DNA from: a virus
Virus record (IMG/VR): IMGVR_UViG_3300011116_000030
Location: 1-25,860 of that record
Reading direction: 5' to 3' (one strand)
Length of the DNA stretch: 25,860 bases
Positions 1 to 5,868 of this stretch are shown in pieces. Below the pieces are notes generated by a model. It was not told the origin of the DNA and made no database searches. It saw nothing but the letters and a program-made list of their open reading frames with translations. Within the stretch, counting starts at the first letter, position 1; the number at the start of each line of letters is the position of its first letter. Position numbers and translations under genes: made by a program.

Positions 1-79
1 CGCCGACGATACTGGAGTGCTGCATTTAGAGTCCTTTAGTGTTTGTGAGCCACAACTATATCACAACTTTTTGTGCTAA
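1..79 (+). other. possible 3' end of an upstream gene
   Basis: The first bases are open in two plus-strand frames. One closes with TAG at 37-39 and one with TAA at 77-79. Either could be the C-terminus of a gene that begins before the window. The fragment is too short to name a family. No tRNA and no terminator is visible here, and no ribosome binding site is obvious before the next gene, which would fit translation coupled to an upstream gene. Confidence 0.25.
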
Positions 80-89
80 ACTTCTTGAC

Positions 90-362
90 ATGAAAGAAAA
101 AGATGTAGAAAATCATTTTGTCTGGGCGGTGGAGCGGCTTGGGGGTAAGACCTACAAGTTCACCTCACCGGGGCGCAAGGGTGTAGCGGACAGGATAGCT
201 TGCCTGCCTGACGGCAGCACTTGGTTTGTGGAACTCAAGACCAAGGGCGGTAGGTTATCAGAGTTGCAAAAGCTGTTCGCCGCAGACATGGCGCGGCTCA
301 ATCAGAGGTATATGTGTATATGGACAAAGGAACAAGTCGATGAGAGTTTTGGTAGCTTGTGA
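90..362 (+). CDS. VRR-NUC domain nuclease
   Basis: A 90-aa protein that is essentially one VRR-NUC domain, a PD-(D/E)XK nuclease fold found alone in many phages and at the C-terminus of FAN1. Visible signature: ERLGGK near residues 15-20, SPGRKGVADRI at 26-36 (the GxxD acid is D34), then VELK at 47-50 giving the ExK pair (E48, K50), and a downstream Q60. The family acts as a structure-specific endonuclease on branched DNA; that role is inferred here. I chose ATG 90 because the domain starts right after it. A GTG at 39 would add 17 unrelated residues. Neither start has a clear ribosome binding site. The 3' end overlaps the next gene by 23 bases, and the third gene is a SNF2-type helicase, so a joint role in replication or repair is plausible. 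Confidence 0.85.
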   Translation: MKEKDVENHFVWAVERLGGKTYKFTSPGRKGVADRIACLPDGSTWFVELKTKGGRLSELQKLFAADMARLNQRYMCIWTKEQVDESFGSL

Positions 363-951
363 ATATAGTGGCGCTGTCCGCGATGCATTTTTGCGCGCTG
401 GGCACTACGCCGCCTCTTGTGACTTATTACCAAGTGAATCGCCCCTTGGGGATCACTATCAGTGTAGTGTGTCAGACATCTTAGATCATGGCTGGGATTT
501 AATGATCGCCCACCCGCCATGCACGTATCTTAGCGTCAGCGGAATGCACTGGACAACGCGGGGGGTGCGCGACCCGCAACTGACTGAGGACGCGCTGGCG
601 TTTGTGCAGCTACTGATGGACGCGCCGATTGAACGCATCGCTATTGAGAACCCAATTAGCGTCATCAGCAGCCGCATCCGCAAGCCCGATCAAATCATTA
701 GCCCGTATCAGTTTGGCCATGACGCCAGCAAAAAGACTTGCTTGTGGCTAAAGAATTTACCGTTGCTTACGCACACTCAAATGGTCGAGCCGCGCATCGT
801 CATAACACCCAGCGGCAAACCGGCCAAACGGTGGGGTAACCAATGCGACAACTACGGGCAAGACAAATTGCCACCAAGCGCCGACAGGTGGAAACTTCGT
901 AGCGCGACATACCAAGGTATTGCTGACGCGATGGCGGCGCAATGGAGTTAA
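340..951 (+). CDS. C5 cytosine methylase-like phage protein
   Basis: A 203-aa protein of a family common in phages and often annotated as a DNA cytosine methyltransferase. The N-terminus MRVLVACEYSGAVRDAF resembles the SAM-binding motif I region. AHPPCTYL at 57-64 carries the PPC of C5-methylase motif IV (catalytic Cys61). ENP at 103-105 corresponds to the motif VI ENV. The protein is much shorter than classical C5 methylases and shows no obvious target recognition domain or motif VIII, so cytosine-5 methylation is uncertain. ATG 340 is chosen because AAAGGA at 326-331 lies 8 bases upstream. An open frame extends back to 226 but only through the overlapping nuclease gene. It overlaps the helicase gene downstream by 10 bases. 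Confidence 0.7.
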   Translation: MRVLVACEYSGAVRDAFLRAGHYAASCDLLPSESPLGDHYQCSVSDILDHGWDLMIAHPPCTYLSVSGMHWTTRGVRDPQLTEDALAFVQLLMDAPIERIAIENPISVISSRIRKPDQIISPYQFGHDASKKTCLWLKNLPLLTHTQMVEPRIVITPSGKPAKRWGNQCDNYGQDKLPPSADRWKLRSATYQGIADAMAAQWS

Positions 952-2249
952 GACCCTATCAAGAGCAGGCGGCTGACTTCCTGTACGAGCGCGACAGGGC
1001 GATGATTCTCGCCCCTGTGGGCGCGGGCAAGACAGCCATTACGCTCACGGCCATGCAGGCCATGCTCAAGGATGGGCACGTCAAGCGTTTCCTCGTGCTG
1101 GCGCCCAAGCGGGTCGCCGCCAGCGTCTGGCCCATCGAGCAGCCCAAGTGGGCACCGGATGTGACGCTGGCCGTCGCCGTGGGCTCGGCCAAGCAGCGGG
1201 CTGCGGCGCTGGCGTCCAACGCCCAGGTGGTGGTGACCAACTACGAGAACTTGCCCACGGGCACTTTTGACGCGGTGGTGTTTGACGAACTGACGCGGCT
1301 CAAGAACCCCAGCGGCAAGCGCTTTAAAGATCTGCTGAAATTCCTCACGCCTATTGAGATTCGCTGGGGGCTGACCGGCTCGTTCACCAGCAACGGCTTG
1401 GAGGATGTATTCGGCCAGTGCAAGATCGTTGACCAGAGTTTGTTGGGCCGCAGCAAGGGCGCTTTCCAGCAGCAATACTTCGTGCTGATCAACCCTGACT
1501 TCGGTGAGTGGGCACCGCGCAAGGGCAGTCTTGAGAAGGTGATGGCCGTGATTAAGCCTGCCACTTTTGTCTTGGACGCGGGTGAGTATAGCGACAAGCT
1601 GCCCCCGCTCCATACAGTGGAAGTGCGCTGCGACTTGAACGACCGCAAGCCGTACGAAACCATGAAGAAAGATTTCAAGCTGCAAGACATTACGGCCATT
1701 AACGCTGCCGTGGTGACCGGCAAGTTGCAGCAGCTTGCCAGCGGGTTTGTGTATCACACCGTACAGACGCCATCAGAGATACCTGGCAAGTGGGTGACGG
1801 TGCAAACGCCCGTGTGGTTTGACACGGCCAAATTTGACCGGCTGCATGAGTTACTGGAGGAGAACCAACGTGCTAACACGCTTATTGTTTACAACTACCA
1901 AGAGGAACTGGCCGAACTCAAGCGGCGTTACCCCCATGCTCAGACACTTGACAACGACCGGGCAATTGAGCGGTGGAACGCAGGCACCATCGAATTACTG
2001 CTTGTCCACCCCAAGTCAGCAGGCCACGGGCTCAACCTCCAGTACGGCGGGTGCCGGATCGTTTTCCTGTCCCTGCCCTGGTCGCTTGAGTTGTATGAAC
2101 AAACCATCGGGCGCTTGCATCGTAGCGGCCAGCGGCATGACGTGTGGTGCTACGTGATGTTGACCAACAAGACGGTGGACGAACGCATCTGGGCCGCGCT
2201 GCACGACAAGCGCGCTATTTCTGATATTGCAATGGAAGAACTATGTTAG
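942..2249 (+). CDS. SNF2-family DEAD/DEAH helicase
   Basis: A 435-aa superfamily 2 ATPase of the SNF2 type found in many phages. The motifs are in order: Q-like LRPYQEQA at 3-10, Walker A PVGAGKT at 25-31, motif Ia LVLAPKRV at 51-58, Walker B VVFDEL at 112-117 (D115, E116), motif III LTGSF at 144-148, motif V AGHGLNLQ at 360-367, and motif VI QTIGRLHRSGQ at 387-397 with both arginines. The C-terminus (TVDERIWAAL and following) is typical of SNF2 proteins. It is an ATP-driven dsDNA translocase or remodeller, probably in replication, recombination or fork processing. ATG 942 overlaps the previous stop. The last bases overlap the next small gene. There are no insertions and both ATPase lobes look complete. 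Confidence 0.93.
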   Translation: MELRPYQEQAADFLYERDRAMILAPVGAGKTAITLTAMQAMLKDGHVKRFLVLAPKRVAASVWPIEQPKWAPDVTLAVAVGSAKQRAAALASNAQVVVTNYENLPTGTFDAVVFDELTRLKNPSGKRFKDLLKFLTPIEIRWGLTGSFTSNGLEDVFGQCKIVDQSLLGRSKGAFQQQYFVLINPDFGEWAPRKGSLEKVMAVIKPATFVLDAGEYSDKLPPLHTVEVRCDLNDRKPYETMKKDFKLQDITAINAAVVTGKLQQLASGFVYHTVQTPSEIPGKWVTVQTPVWFDTAKFDRLHELLEENQRANTLIVYNYQEELAELKRRYPHAQTLDNDRAIERWNAGTIELLLVHPKSAGHGLNLQYGGCRIVFLSLPWSLELYEQTIGRLHRSGQRHDVWCYVMLTNKTVDERIWAALHDKRAISDIAMEELC

Positions 2250-2401
2250 ACAAACTGAAAGCACAACTCAAAGCGGCCAAGGCCGAACTCAAGGCCCGCA
2301 CGCGCCAGTTGAACGCCACTTATCGGGCGTATGACCGTTGCGTCAACCTGATCATCAAACTGGAGACACGAATTGAAAAACACTTGGCGAAGTCTAAATG
2401 A
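2243..2401 (+). CDS. small coiled-coil protein (52 aa)
   Basis: A short, lysine- and alanine-rich helical protein beginning MLDKLKAQLKAAKAELKART, with heptad-like spacing through much of its length and a net positive charge. No family is recognised. ATG 2243 sits inside the last codons of the helicase gene. GGAAG at 2234-2238 serves as its ribosome binding site. The TGA at 2399-2401 lies inside the next gene, which starts at 2373, so translation is probably coupled on both sides. A packing partner or small DNA-associated protein is possible, but nothing in the sequence proves a function. Confidence 0.65.
   Translation: MLDKLKAQLKAAKAELKARTRQLNATYRAYDRCVNLIIKLETRIEKHLAKSK
2362..2365 (+). promoter_or_regulatory. 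ribosome binding site deciding a TTG start
   Basis: GGAG lies seven bases before TTG 2373 and is the reason for preferring this unusual start. The first in-frame ATG downstream would remove about 22 residues. Confidence 0.6.
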
Positions 2402-2564
2402 CCGTCTGCCCACACTGACCGAAGAGGAAGTGCTGGCTATGCTGAACAACGAGCGCAACACGCTCAAAAGAGTATCTATGCTGGAGCGTATGCACCAGCG
2501 GTACAACACCCTGCGCGTCGCGCGGGAGAGACTTGAATTACTAAAAGAGGCTAAATTACCATGA
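2373..2564 (+). CDS. small phage protein, helical (63 aa)
   Basis: Begins at TTG as MKNTWRSLNDRLPTLTEEEV, then a helix-rich stretch with LERMHQRYNTLRVARERLEL in the C-terminal half. This pattern is familiar from small hypothetical proteins of phages of aquatic proteobacteria, but I know no function. The start is supported by GGAG at 2362-2365. The gene overlaps its upstream neighbour by 29 bases and its downstream neighbour by the 4-base ATGA junction. The amphipathic arginine-rich C-terminal helix would fit protein-protein or nucleic-acid contact (inference). Confidence 0.7.
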   Translation: MKNTWRSLNDRLPTLTEEEVLAMLNNERNTLKRVSMLERMHQRYNTLRVARERLELLKEAKLP

Positions 2565-2752
2565 AATTACTTGATCTAATAAAAGAACCGTTTAAGAAAC
2601 CCACGCCGCTAGAGATGATTGCAGCCGAACTGGCCGACGCGCATCTGTCCAAGCTGGAGGCCGAGACTGCGGTGGAGTACGCGCAAAGCATTGTCAGTTA
2701 CAACGTCACCCGCATTGAGCGGCTTAACAAGCGCATGGAGGAATACAAATGA
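2561..2752 (+). CDS. small helical protein (63 aa)
   Basis: Starts MKLLDLIKEPFKKPTPLEMI and continues as a predicted helix of about 40 residues containing AELADAHLSKLEAETAVEYA. No family recognised. It is joined to the gene before and the gene after by ATGA overlaps (2561-2564 and 2749-2752), which suggests coupled translation. The pattern of alternating acidic and hydrophobic residues suggests a coiled coil or helical hairpin. Confidence 0.7.
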   Translation: MKLLDLIKEPFKKPTPLEMIAAELADAHLSKLEAETAVEYAQSIVSYNVTRIERLNKRMEEYK

Positions 2753-2970
2753 CTGAATGCTGTAACGAAAACGGAACTTGCACCCAAGGGCGTGACTGCC
2801 CTATCCGCAAGCAACGCGCCGAGGAAACCAACAAGGTGTATATCAACCGGAACAATGGGCTTGAGCCTGACTTAGCAGAAGAAGTGTTTGCCAGCGTCAA
2901 GGCGCTGATTGCTTGGCTGGCTTTGACGGGATGCGTGGTGATGGTTGCACTTGCATTTTGGGGGAAGTGA
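2749..2970 (+). CDS. small Cys-rich membrane protein (73 aa)
   Basis: Two parts are visible. The N-terminal part, MTECCNENGTCTQGRDCPIR, has four cysteines (C4, C5, C11, C17). The C-terminal part is a single hydrophobic helix at about residues 48-70 (ALIAWLALTGCVVMVALAFW) followed by GK. The CTQGRDCP-type head before one membrane helix recurs in small phage and prophage proteins, but its role is unknown to me. The cysteines could hold a metal ion or form disulfides if exposed to the periplasm. The stop TGA overlaps the next ATG by one base. Confidence 0.7.
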   Translation: MTECCNENGTCTQGRDCPIRKQRAEETNKVYINRNNGLEPDLAEEVFASVKALIAWLALTGCVVMVALAFWGK

Positions 2971-3095
2971 TGACTGATACACAATTTTTCACAGTAATAG
3001 GAACCATTTGGATAGCCCCTTATGTAAACAAATGGGTTGCGCAATTCATAGGCTTTATTTATCTTTCTATTGTTATTTATAAGCATTGGGGTTAA
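2970..3095 (+). CDS. small membrane protein (41 aa)
   Basis: ATG 2970 directly follows GGGGGAAG and shares one base with the preceding stop. The product (MTDTQFFTVIGTIWIAPYVN and following) is mostly hydrophobic with one or two membrane segments and ends KHWG. It is too short for family assignment. It follows another single-helix membrane protein, so the two may act together at the inner membrane. An alternative upstream start at 2913 runs through the previous gene and is less likely. Confidence 0.5.
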   Translation: MTDTQFFTVIGTIWIAPYVNKWVAQFIGFIYLSIVIYKHWG

Positions 3096-3119
3096 CTATC
3101 AACATACAAGGGGAGCAAC

Positions 3120-3152
3120 ATGAACATTGAAAACCTTGAAGGAGAAGAATGA
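3120..3152 (+). CDS. 10-codon ORF, possible coupling leader
   Basis: ATG 3120 is preceded by AAGGGGAG (3108-3115), one of the strongest ribosome binding sites in the window, yet encodes only MNIENLEGEE. Its TGA at 3150-3152 overlaps the ATG at 3149 of the next gene. The internal AAGGAGAAG within this ORF can serve as the ribosome binding site of that next gene. It fills the only non-overlapping gap in the small-gene run. It may be a translational coupling leader or the remnant of a longer gene. Confidence 0.4.
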   Translation: MNIENLEGEE

Positions 3153-3376
3153 TGGCACAACTACCTTACACATACACAATCTGCCCGCCGCAGGAAGAAC
3201 CCAAGCGGTTTACCGCAAGCTGCAAAGAGATGGGGATACTGCTCTCGAACAGTCCTGATGGCAACCTAACCATTGATGACCGCCGCAACGGGCTATGGCA
3301 ATCTTGGGAAGGCAAAGGCGTAGCAGCCGAGCCGATTGAGGACACGCTGCGCAAAATCGCAAGGAACAGACCGTGA
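3149..3376 (+). CDS. small hypothetical phage protein (75 aa)
   Basis: Starts MMAQLPYTYTICPP, with a strong AAGGAGAAG site just upstream. The middle contains TIDDRRNGLWQSWEGKG and a charged C-terminus. No membrane segment or known motif is seen. The compact mixed composition suggests a soluble folded protein. It ends with the GTGA junction that starts the next gene at 3373. Function unknown. Confidence 0.7.
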   Translation: MMAQLPYTYTICPPQEEPKRFTASCKEMGILLSNSPDGNLTIDDRRNGLWQSWEGKGVAAEPIEDTLRKIARNRP

Positions 3377-3582
3377 TTATCTTTATTCCCGTGGTGTTTA
3401 TGTGCATTGACGACACTTGCAACTTCATGCAATCACAAGCCATCTACAAGACCGAGCAAGTGTGCAGGGTTGCTATTGACGTACAGAAGATGCACCTAGC
3501 AAACATGGCTAAAGACACTGGCAAACAGACCATACTGGAAGGCACTTGCATCAGCGTAGAAATACCGAGGGGCAACACATGA
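3373..3582 (+). CDS. small protein with four cysteines (69 aa)
   Basis: Uses GTG 3373, overlapping the previous stop. The N-terminus MIIFIPVVFMCI is hydrophobic but shorter than a normal signal peptide. Cysteines lie at residues 11, 16, 31 and 59, a pattern suited to two disulfides or a metal site. Proteins of this shape (short hydrophobic start, paired cysteines, about 70 aa) are frequent in phage early regions, with no function known to me. It overlaps the next gene by ATGA at 3579-3582. Confidence 0.65.
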   Translation: MIIFIPVVFMCIDDTCNFMQSQAIYKTEQVCRVAIDVQKMHLANMAKDTGKQTILEGTCISVEIPRGNT

Positions 3583-3791
3583 CTGGGTACGAATCAAAAC
3601 GCGCTGCGGCGCGGGACAAGCTGGATGACGATGACATTCAGGTGTACCAAAAGCCGTGGGTAGACCTGACCAAAGAGGAGAAGCAAGAGTGCGTAAACCA
3701 AAGTATTTATTACACAGCTTGGTCAAGTGACGTTGACTTGGATACTTTGATTGACGCGGTAGGGGCTATGCTCAAGGAGAAGAATTCTTGA
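3579..3791 (+). CDS. small acidic protein (70 aa)
   Basis: ATG 3579 follows GAGGGG and overlaps the previous stop. An open frame reaching back to 3546 only re-reads the upstream gene. The protein begins MTGYESKRAAARDKLDDDD and is acidic throughout, ending GAMLKEKNS. No family recognised. The KPWVDLTKEEKQE segment resembles small phage proteins of unknown function. It ends in a TTGA overlap with the HTH gene. Confidence 0.7.
   Translation: MTGYESKRAAARDKLDDDDIQVYQKPWVDLTKEEKQECVNQSIYYTAWSSDVDLDTLIDAVGAMLKEKNS
3774..3779 (+). promoter_or_regulatory. ribosome binding site deciding a TTG start
   Basis: AAGGAG lies eight bases before TTG 3788 and supports that start for the HTH protein. The first in-frame ATG would delete the arginine-rich N-terminus and part of the HTH domain. 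Confidence 0.65.
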
Positions 3792-4054
3792 TCCCACCCA
3801 ACCATCCCAACATCCGGCGCTTGTTACGTCGGCACCGCGACGGCATGACCGTAAAGGAAATAGCCGAACATTTAAACCGCGCTTCTGACTCCATCTACAA
3901 CGCACTAAAGGCAATGCCTGATTCTTACGTAGACCGTTGGACAGAAGCCCAGCATCAAGCACCGACAGAAGCTATATGGTGCGTAGTTGTCCCACCTCCA
4001 CACTGCCCTAAACCAAATGCAAGACTTACCAAACTTCGCCGCCTGGTCAAATGA
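3788..4054 (+). CDS. winged-helix/HTH DNA-binding protein
   Basis: An 88-aa protein with a helix-turn-helix at about residues 19-42: GMTVKEIAEHLNRASDSIYN, with TVKEIAEHL as first helix and SDSIYNALKAM as recognition helix. The N-terminus RRLLRRHRDG is basic. The second half (DRWTEAQ..., IWCVVVPPPHCPKPN) resembles the C-terminal part of small phage HTH proteins that carry a Trp/Cys/Pro segment. It probably binds DNA as a local regulator or replication accessory; the target is unknown. The TTG start is supported by AAGGAG. Its 3' end overlaps the next gene by 38 bases. Confidence 0.7.
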   Translation: MIPPNHPNIRRLLRRHRDGMTVKEIAEHLNRASDSIYNALKAMPDSYVDRWTEAQHQAPTEAIWCVVVPPPHCPKPNARLTKLRRLVK

Positions 4055-4187
4055 AAACCTAGCCAAATTTGCGCTGGAGGCTTATACGCGCCTACAGGCC
4101 CAGCAAGATGCTTTGGAACAACTGCGCGGCGACCTGAAGGACGCCATGCAGTTAGTACGGGCGAGTACCCTTAGCGTCGATGATTAG
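4017..4187 (+). CDS. small helical protein, last gene of the plus-strand run
   Basis: A 56-aa product starting MQDLPNFAAWSNENLAKFAL, then a coiled-coil-like stretch LQAQQDALEQLRGDLKDAM. I chose ATG 4017, inside the HTH gene. A TTG at 3987 would give 66 aa but has no better ribosome binding site. No family recognised. It stops at 4187, two bases before the stop codon of the opposing endolysin gene begins. Confidence 0.55.
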   Translation: MQDLPNFAAWSNENLAKFALEAYTRLQAQQDALEQLRGDLKDAMQLVRASTLSVDD

Positions 4188-4189
4188 TT

Positions 4190-4714
4190 TTACGCCAGCA
4201 TTGAAGAAGCTGCCGTCTGTACGTGAGCGACCCGACTTAGCCAGCCTTTCAGAAATTTCTGTTGTGTTGGGTTTTTTTCGGCTAGGCTATTGTAAAACGC
4301 TTCTTTCTGCTGGGCAAATTTTTGCAGGATATCTGTTGGGGTAGCCTTGGCTACCAAAGCCATTGTGCCGGGGCCGATAGCGCCATCAGGCGTAGCCCCC
4401 ACGGATTGCTGGAGAAACTTGGCGGCGCGTCCAGGGCCAGCATTTACGGCAAAGTCAAAGACGGCGTAGTCCACCCCTTGCGGTAGATCATCGCCACGCA
4501 CCTTGTCCCAGTACATCTTTTTGTAAAACGGCTTTACGTCAGAACGGGTCAAGGCTTTCATTTCGCCCGGCTTTATTGGCCTACTTAGATACGCACTCCA
4601 TGCGCCAATGGTGACGCCAAGGTTAGTTTCCCCGCCAGCGTCATCCTTATCCCAGACATACCCGCCTTCAGATTGCATAACCCGGTCAAAGGACATATCA
4701 AAGTTGGTGTTCAT
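4190..4714 (-). CDS. endolysin, GH108 family with peptidoglycan-binding domain
   Basis: A 174-aa glycoside hydrolase 108 (zliS-like) muramidase. The catalytic Glu is E16 in MQSEGGYV. DDAGGETNLGVT at about 24-35 is the conserved active-site loop. FDFAVNAGPGRAAKFLQ begins the C-terminal domain (PG_binding_3 type) with TPDGAIGPGT. The length fits single-module family members. It would cleave the glycan strands of the host wall at the end of infection. There is no signal peptide, so it needs the holin encoded just upstream, with which it overlaps by ATGA (4711-4714). The gene is last in the late unit and converges on the plus-strand genes. Confidence 0.93.
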   Translation of the reverse strand: MNTNFDMSFDRVMQSEGGYVWDKDDAGGETNLGVTIGAWSAYLSRPIKPGEMKALTRSDVKPFYKKMYWDKVRGDDLPQGVDYAVFDFAVNAGPGRAAKFLQQSVGATPDGAIGPGTMALVAKATPTDILQKFAQQKEAFYNSLAEKNPTQQKFLKGWLSRVAHVQTAASSMLA

Positions 4715-5118
4715 TTTGAGGCCACGCCTTGAATCTTTTCAGCGGTACGCATACCACCCAGGCCAAGCATTCCCAAGAGCAGCGGCATCATGGTGCCTGT
4801 GTCCATCTGCGGGAACTTGACCGGATGACCGGCCAAGGCCGAGCCCCACTCGGCCAGCGGGCCAACGACGAACTGGACGGCAAAGCCAGCGCCGCACACC
4901 CAGCCAATAGCGGGTCGCCAGCCGGAGACAAAGACGCTGCTGCTGGCCGCTTCAATTTTGTTGATGTCCATCTGGCCCGCAAGCTGAGCCAACTCGCCGT
5001 TCTGCTGGAGTTTTAACAATTCCAGCTTGGCAGCGGCTTGCTGGGCGGGGTCAGGGAAAACCCTATCTAGGACTTTGCCGCCAATGTCTAACAGTGCGGA
5101 TACAGGATCAAGGGCCAT
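4711..5118 (-). CDS. holin, 3TM superfamily type
   Basis: A 135-aa protein of the Holin_3TMs type. The N-terminal half is amphipathic and helical (AAAKLELLKLQQNGELAQLAG). Next comes the typical SGWRPAIGWVCG at about 65-76 followed by a hydrophobic run to about 88. Near the C-terminus, MMPLLLGMLGLGGMRTAEK supplies another membrane helix. Such proteins sit beside GH108 endolysins and gene-transfer-agent lysozymes. Its role is to permeabilise the inner membrane so the endolysin can reach the wall. It overlaps both neighbours (start inside the 76-aa gene, stop over the endolysin start). Confidence 0.85.
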   Translation of the reverse strand: MALDPVSALLDIGGKVLDRVFPDPAQQAAAKLELLKLQQNGELAQLAGQMDINKIEAASSSVFVSGWRPAIGWVCGAGFAVQFVVGPLAEWGSALAGHPVKFPQMDTGTMMPLLLGMLGLGGMRTAEKIQGVASK

Positions 5119-5338
5119 CTGGCGCTCCTTTGTTGGTGCGGATGTCTACGATGCGCTCGGCGGTCTTACCCGCAAAGATTGCGGTGATCACAATAATCAT
5201 CGCCTGCCCGAGCAAGTCAACGTACGCGCCACGGGTTTCCATCTCAAAGACGGACAGCAACGCAAAGAAGAAATAGGAGAACAGCAAGAACACAACCGTG
5301 ACCGGCTGGATGTTGCGTGCTAACCATGACTCGTTCAT
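5108..5338 (-). CDS. second holin-like membrane protein (76 aa)
   Basis: Two hydrophobic helices: VTVVFLLFSYFFFALLSVF at about 13-31 and LLGQAMIIVITAIFAGKT at about 42-59, with a charged tail ending RTNKGAPDGP. The helical hairpin size and position directly before the 3TM holin suggest a second holin, antiholin or holin-assisting protein. The GKTAERIVD end resembles the tail of phage holin families, but I cannot name the family. It overlaps the preceding gene by ATGA (5335-5338) and the holin by 11 bases. Confidence 0.6.
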   Translation of the reverse strand: MNESWLARNIQPVTVVFLLFSYFFFALLSVFEMETRGAYVDLLGQAMIIVITAIFAGKTAERIVDIRTNKGAPDGP

Positions 5339-5646
5339 TTTGCTTTCTCCATGATCTTGGCCCGCAGGGCGGGGCTATCAGCAGTGCCAGCCCACTCGGA
5401 GAGGGCGTTCCAAATAGCAGTGTAATCGTCCGCGCTGCACGCTGACTTGTCCAGCCACGCCAGCATGGCCTTGTGGCGCTCTGCCGGGTCGTGCGTTGAC
5501 CAGGCTATGGCGTACAACTCCTGCACCGCGCAGCTTGGCTGTTTGGGCTGCGGCTTGGGTTTCTTGGGCGGCTCCGTACTGAGGATCAGCTTGTCCTGGG
5601 CGACCGATACCGTGACCAGCGCCAAAAATAGTATGACGCCGCGCAT
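5335..5646 (-). CDS. exported Pro-rich protein in the lysis cassette
   Basis: 103 aa. Residues 1-16 (MRGVILFLALVTVSVA) look like a signal peptide with an A-Q cleavage site. They are followed by a proline/lysine stretch PPKKPKPQPKQPSC and a small helical domain with a second Cys (SACSADDY). It is most likely periplasmic. Its place between a one-helix membrane protein and the holins is where spanins often lie, and a Pro-rich stem is typical of outer-membrane spanin subunits. There is no lipobox cysteine, so that assignment is only a possibility. It overlaps the next gene by ATGA. Confidence 0.6.
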   Translation of the reverse strand: MRGVILFLALVTVSVAQDKLILSTEPPKKPKPQPKQPSCAVQELYAIAWSTHDPAERHKAMLAWLDKSACSADDYTAIWNALSEWAGTADSPALRAKIMEKAK

Positions 5647-5649
5647 TAA

Positions 5650-5868
5650 TCATTTGTCTGCTTTGTTATCCAGCCGGTCGAAAATCTTGCTCAGCATCTC
5701 TTTGACCTCGCGCATATCGTCTTTGTAATCCAGACGGGCGACATAGGTCAACGGCAGCTTGGCAAGATCGTTTTTCAATTCTTGTACCGCTGTCCACAAC
5801 TCGCGGGCGAACCATCCTGCCACGGCCATGCACGCGCCCAGAATGAGGTTGATTGTTTGCTGATCCAT
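5650..5868 (-). CDS. N-terminal membrane helix plus coiled coil (72 aa)
   Basis: MDQQTINLILGACMAVAGWF forms one membrane helix, followed by an amphipathic coiled coil (LWTAVQELKNDL... and DMREVKEMLSKIFDRLDNKA). This resembles the XhlA-like small proteins of phage lysis regions. The topology (helix first, coiled coil after) also matches inner-membrane spanins, although it is short for that. It is the first gene of the lysis cassette and starts in a one-base overlap with the end of the 830-aa ejection protein. Confidence 0.65.
   Translation of the reverse strand: MDQQTINLILGACMAVAGWFARELWTAVQELKNDLAKLPLTYVARLDYKDDMREVKEMLSKIFDRLDNKADK

Noticed and set aside
85-113. TTGACA at 85-90 as a -35 promoter element
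   Set aside because: The matching -10 region (GAAAAT or TAGAAA at poor spacing) is weak, and the site lies at the start codon of the nuclease gene.
226-339. N-terminal extension of the methylase-like protein
   Set aside because: It only re-reads the nuclease gene in another frame; the family start and a ribosome binding site are at 340.
948-1757. 269-aa minus-strand frame inside the helicase gene
   Set aside because: The plus-strand helicase has all SF2 motifs; the opposite frame is rich in His/Arg/Leu as expected of an antisense shadow.
4250-4277. Palindrome CAGAAATTTCTG followed by a T run
   Set aside because: The stem is AT-rich and short, about ten bases separate it from the T run, and it lies inside endolysin codons; not a convincing terminator.
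5378-5653. Overlapping minus-strand frame of 91 aa that might be an embedded Rz1-type spanin
   Set aside because: No signal peptide or lipobox, composition typical of a frame-shifted shadow, and the other frame has a good signal peptide.
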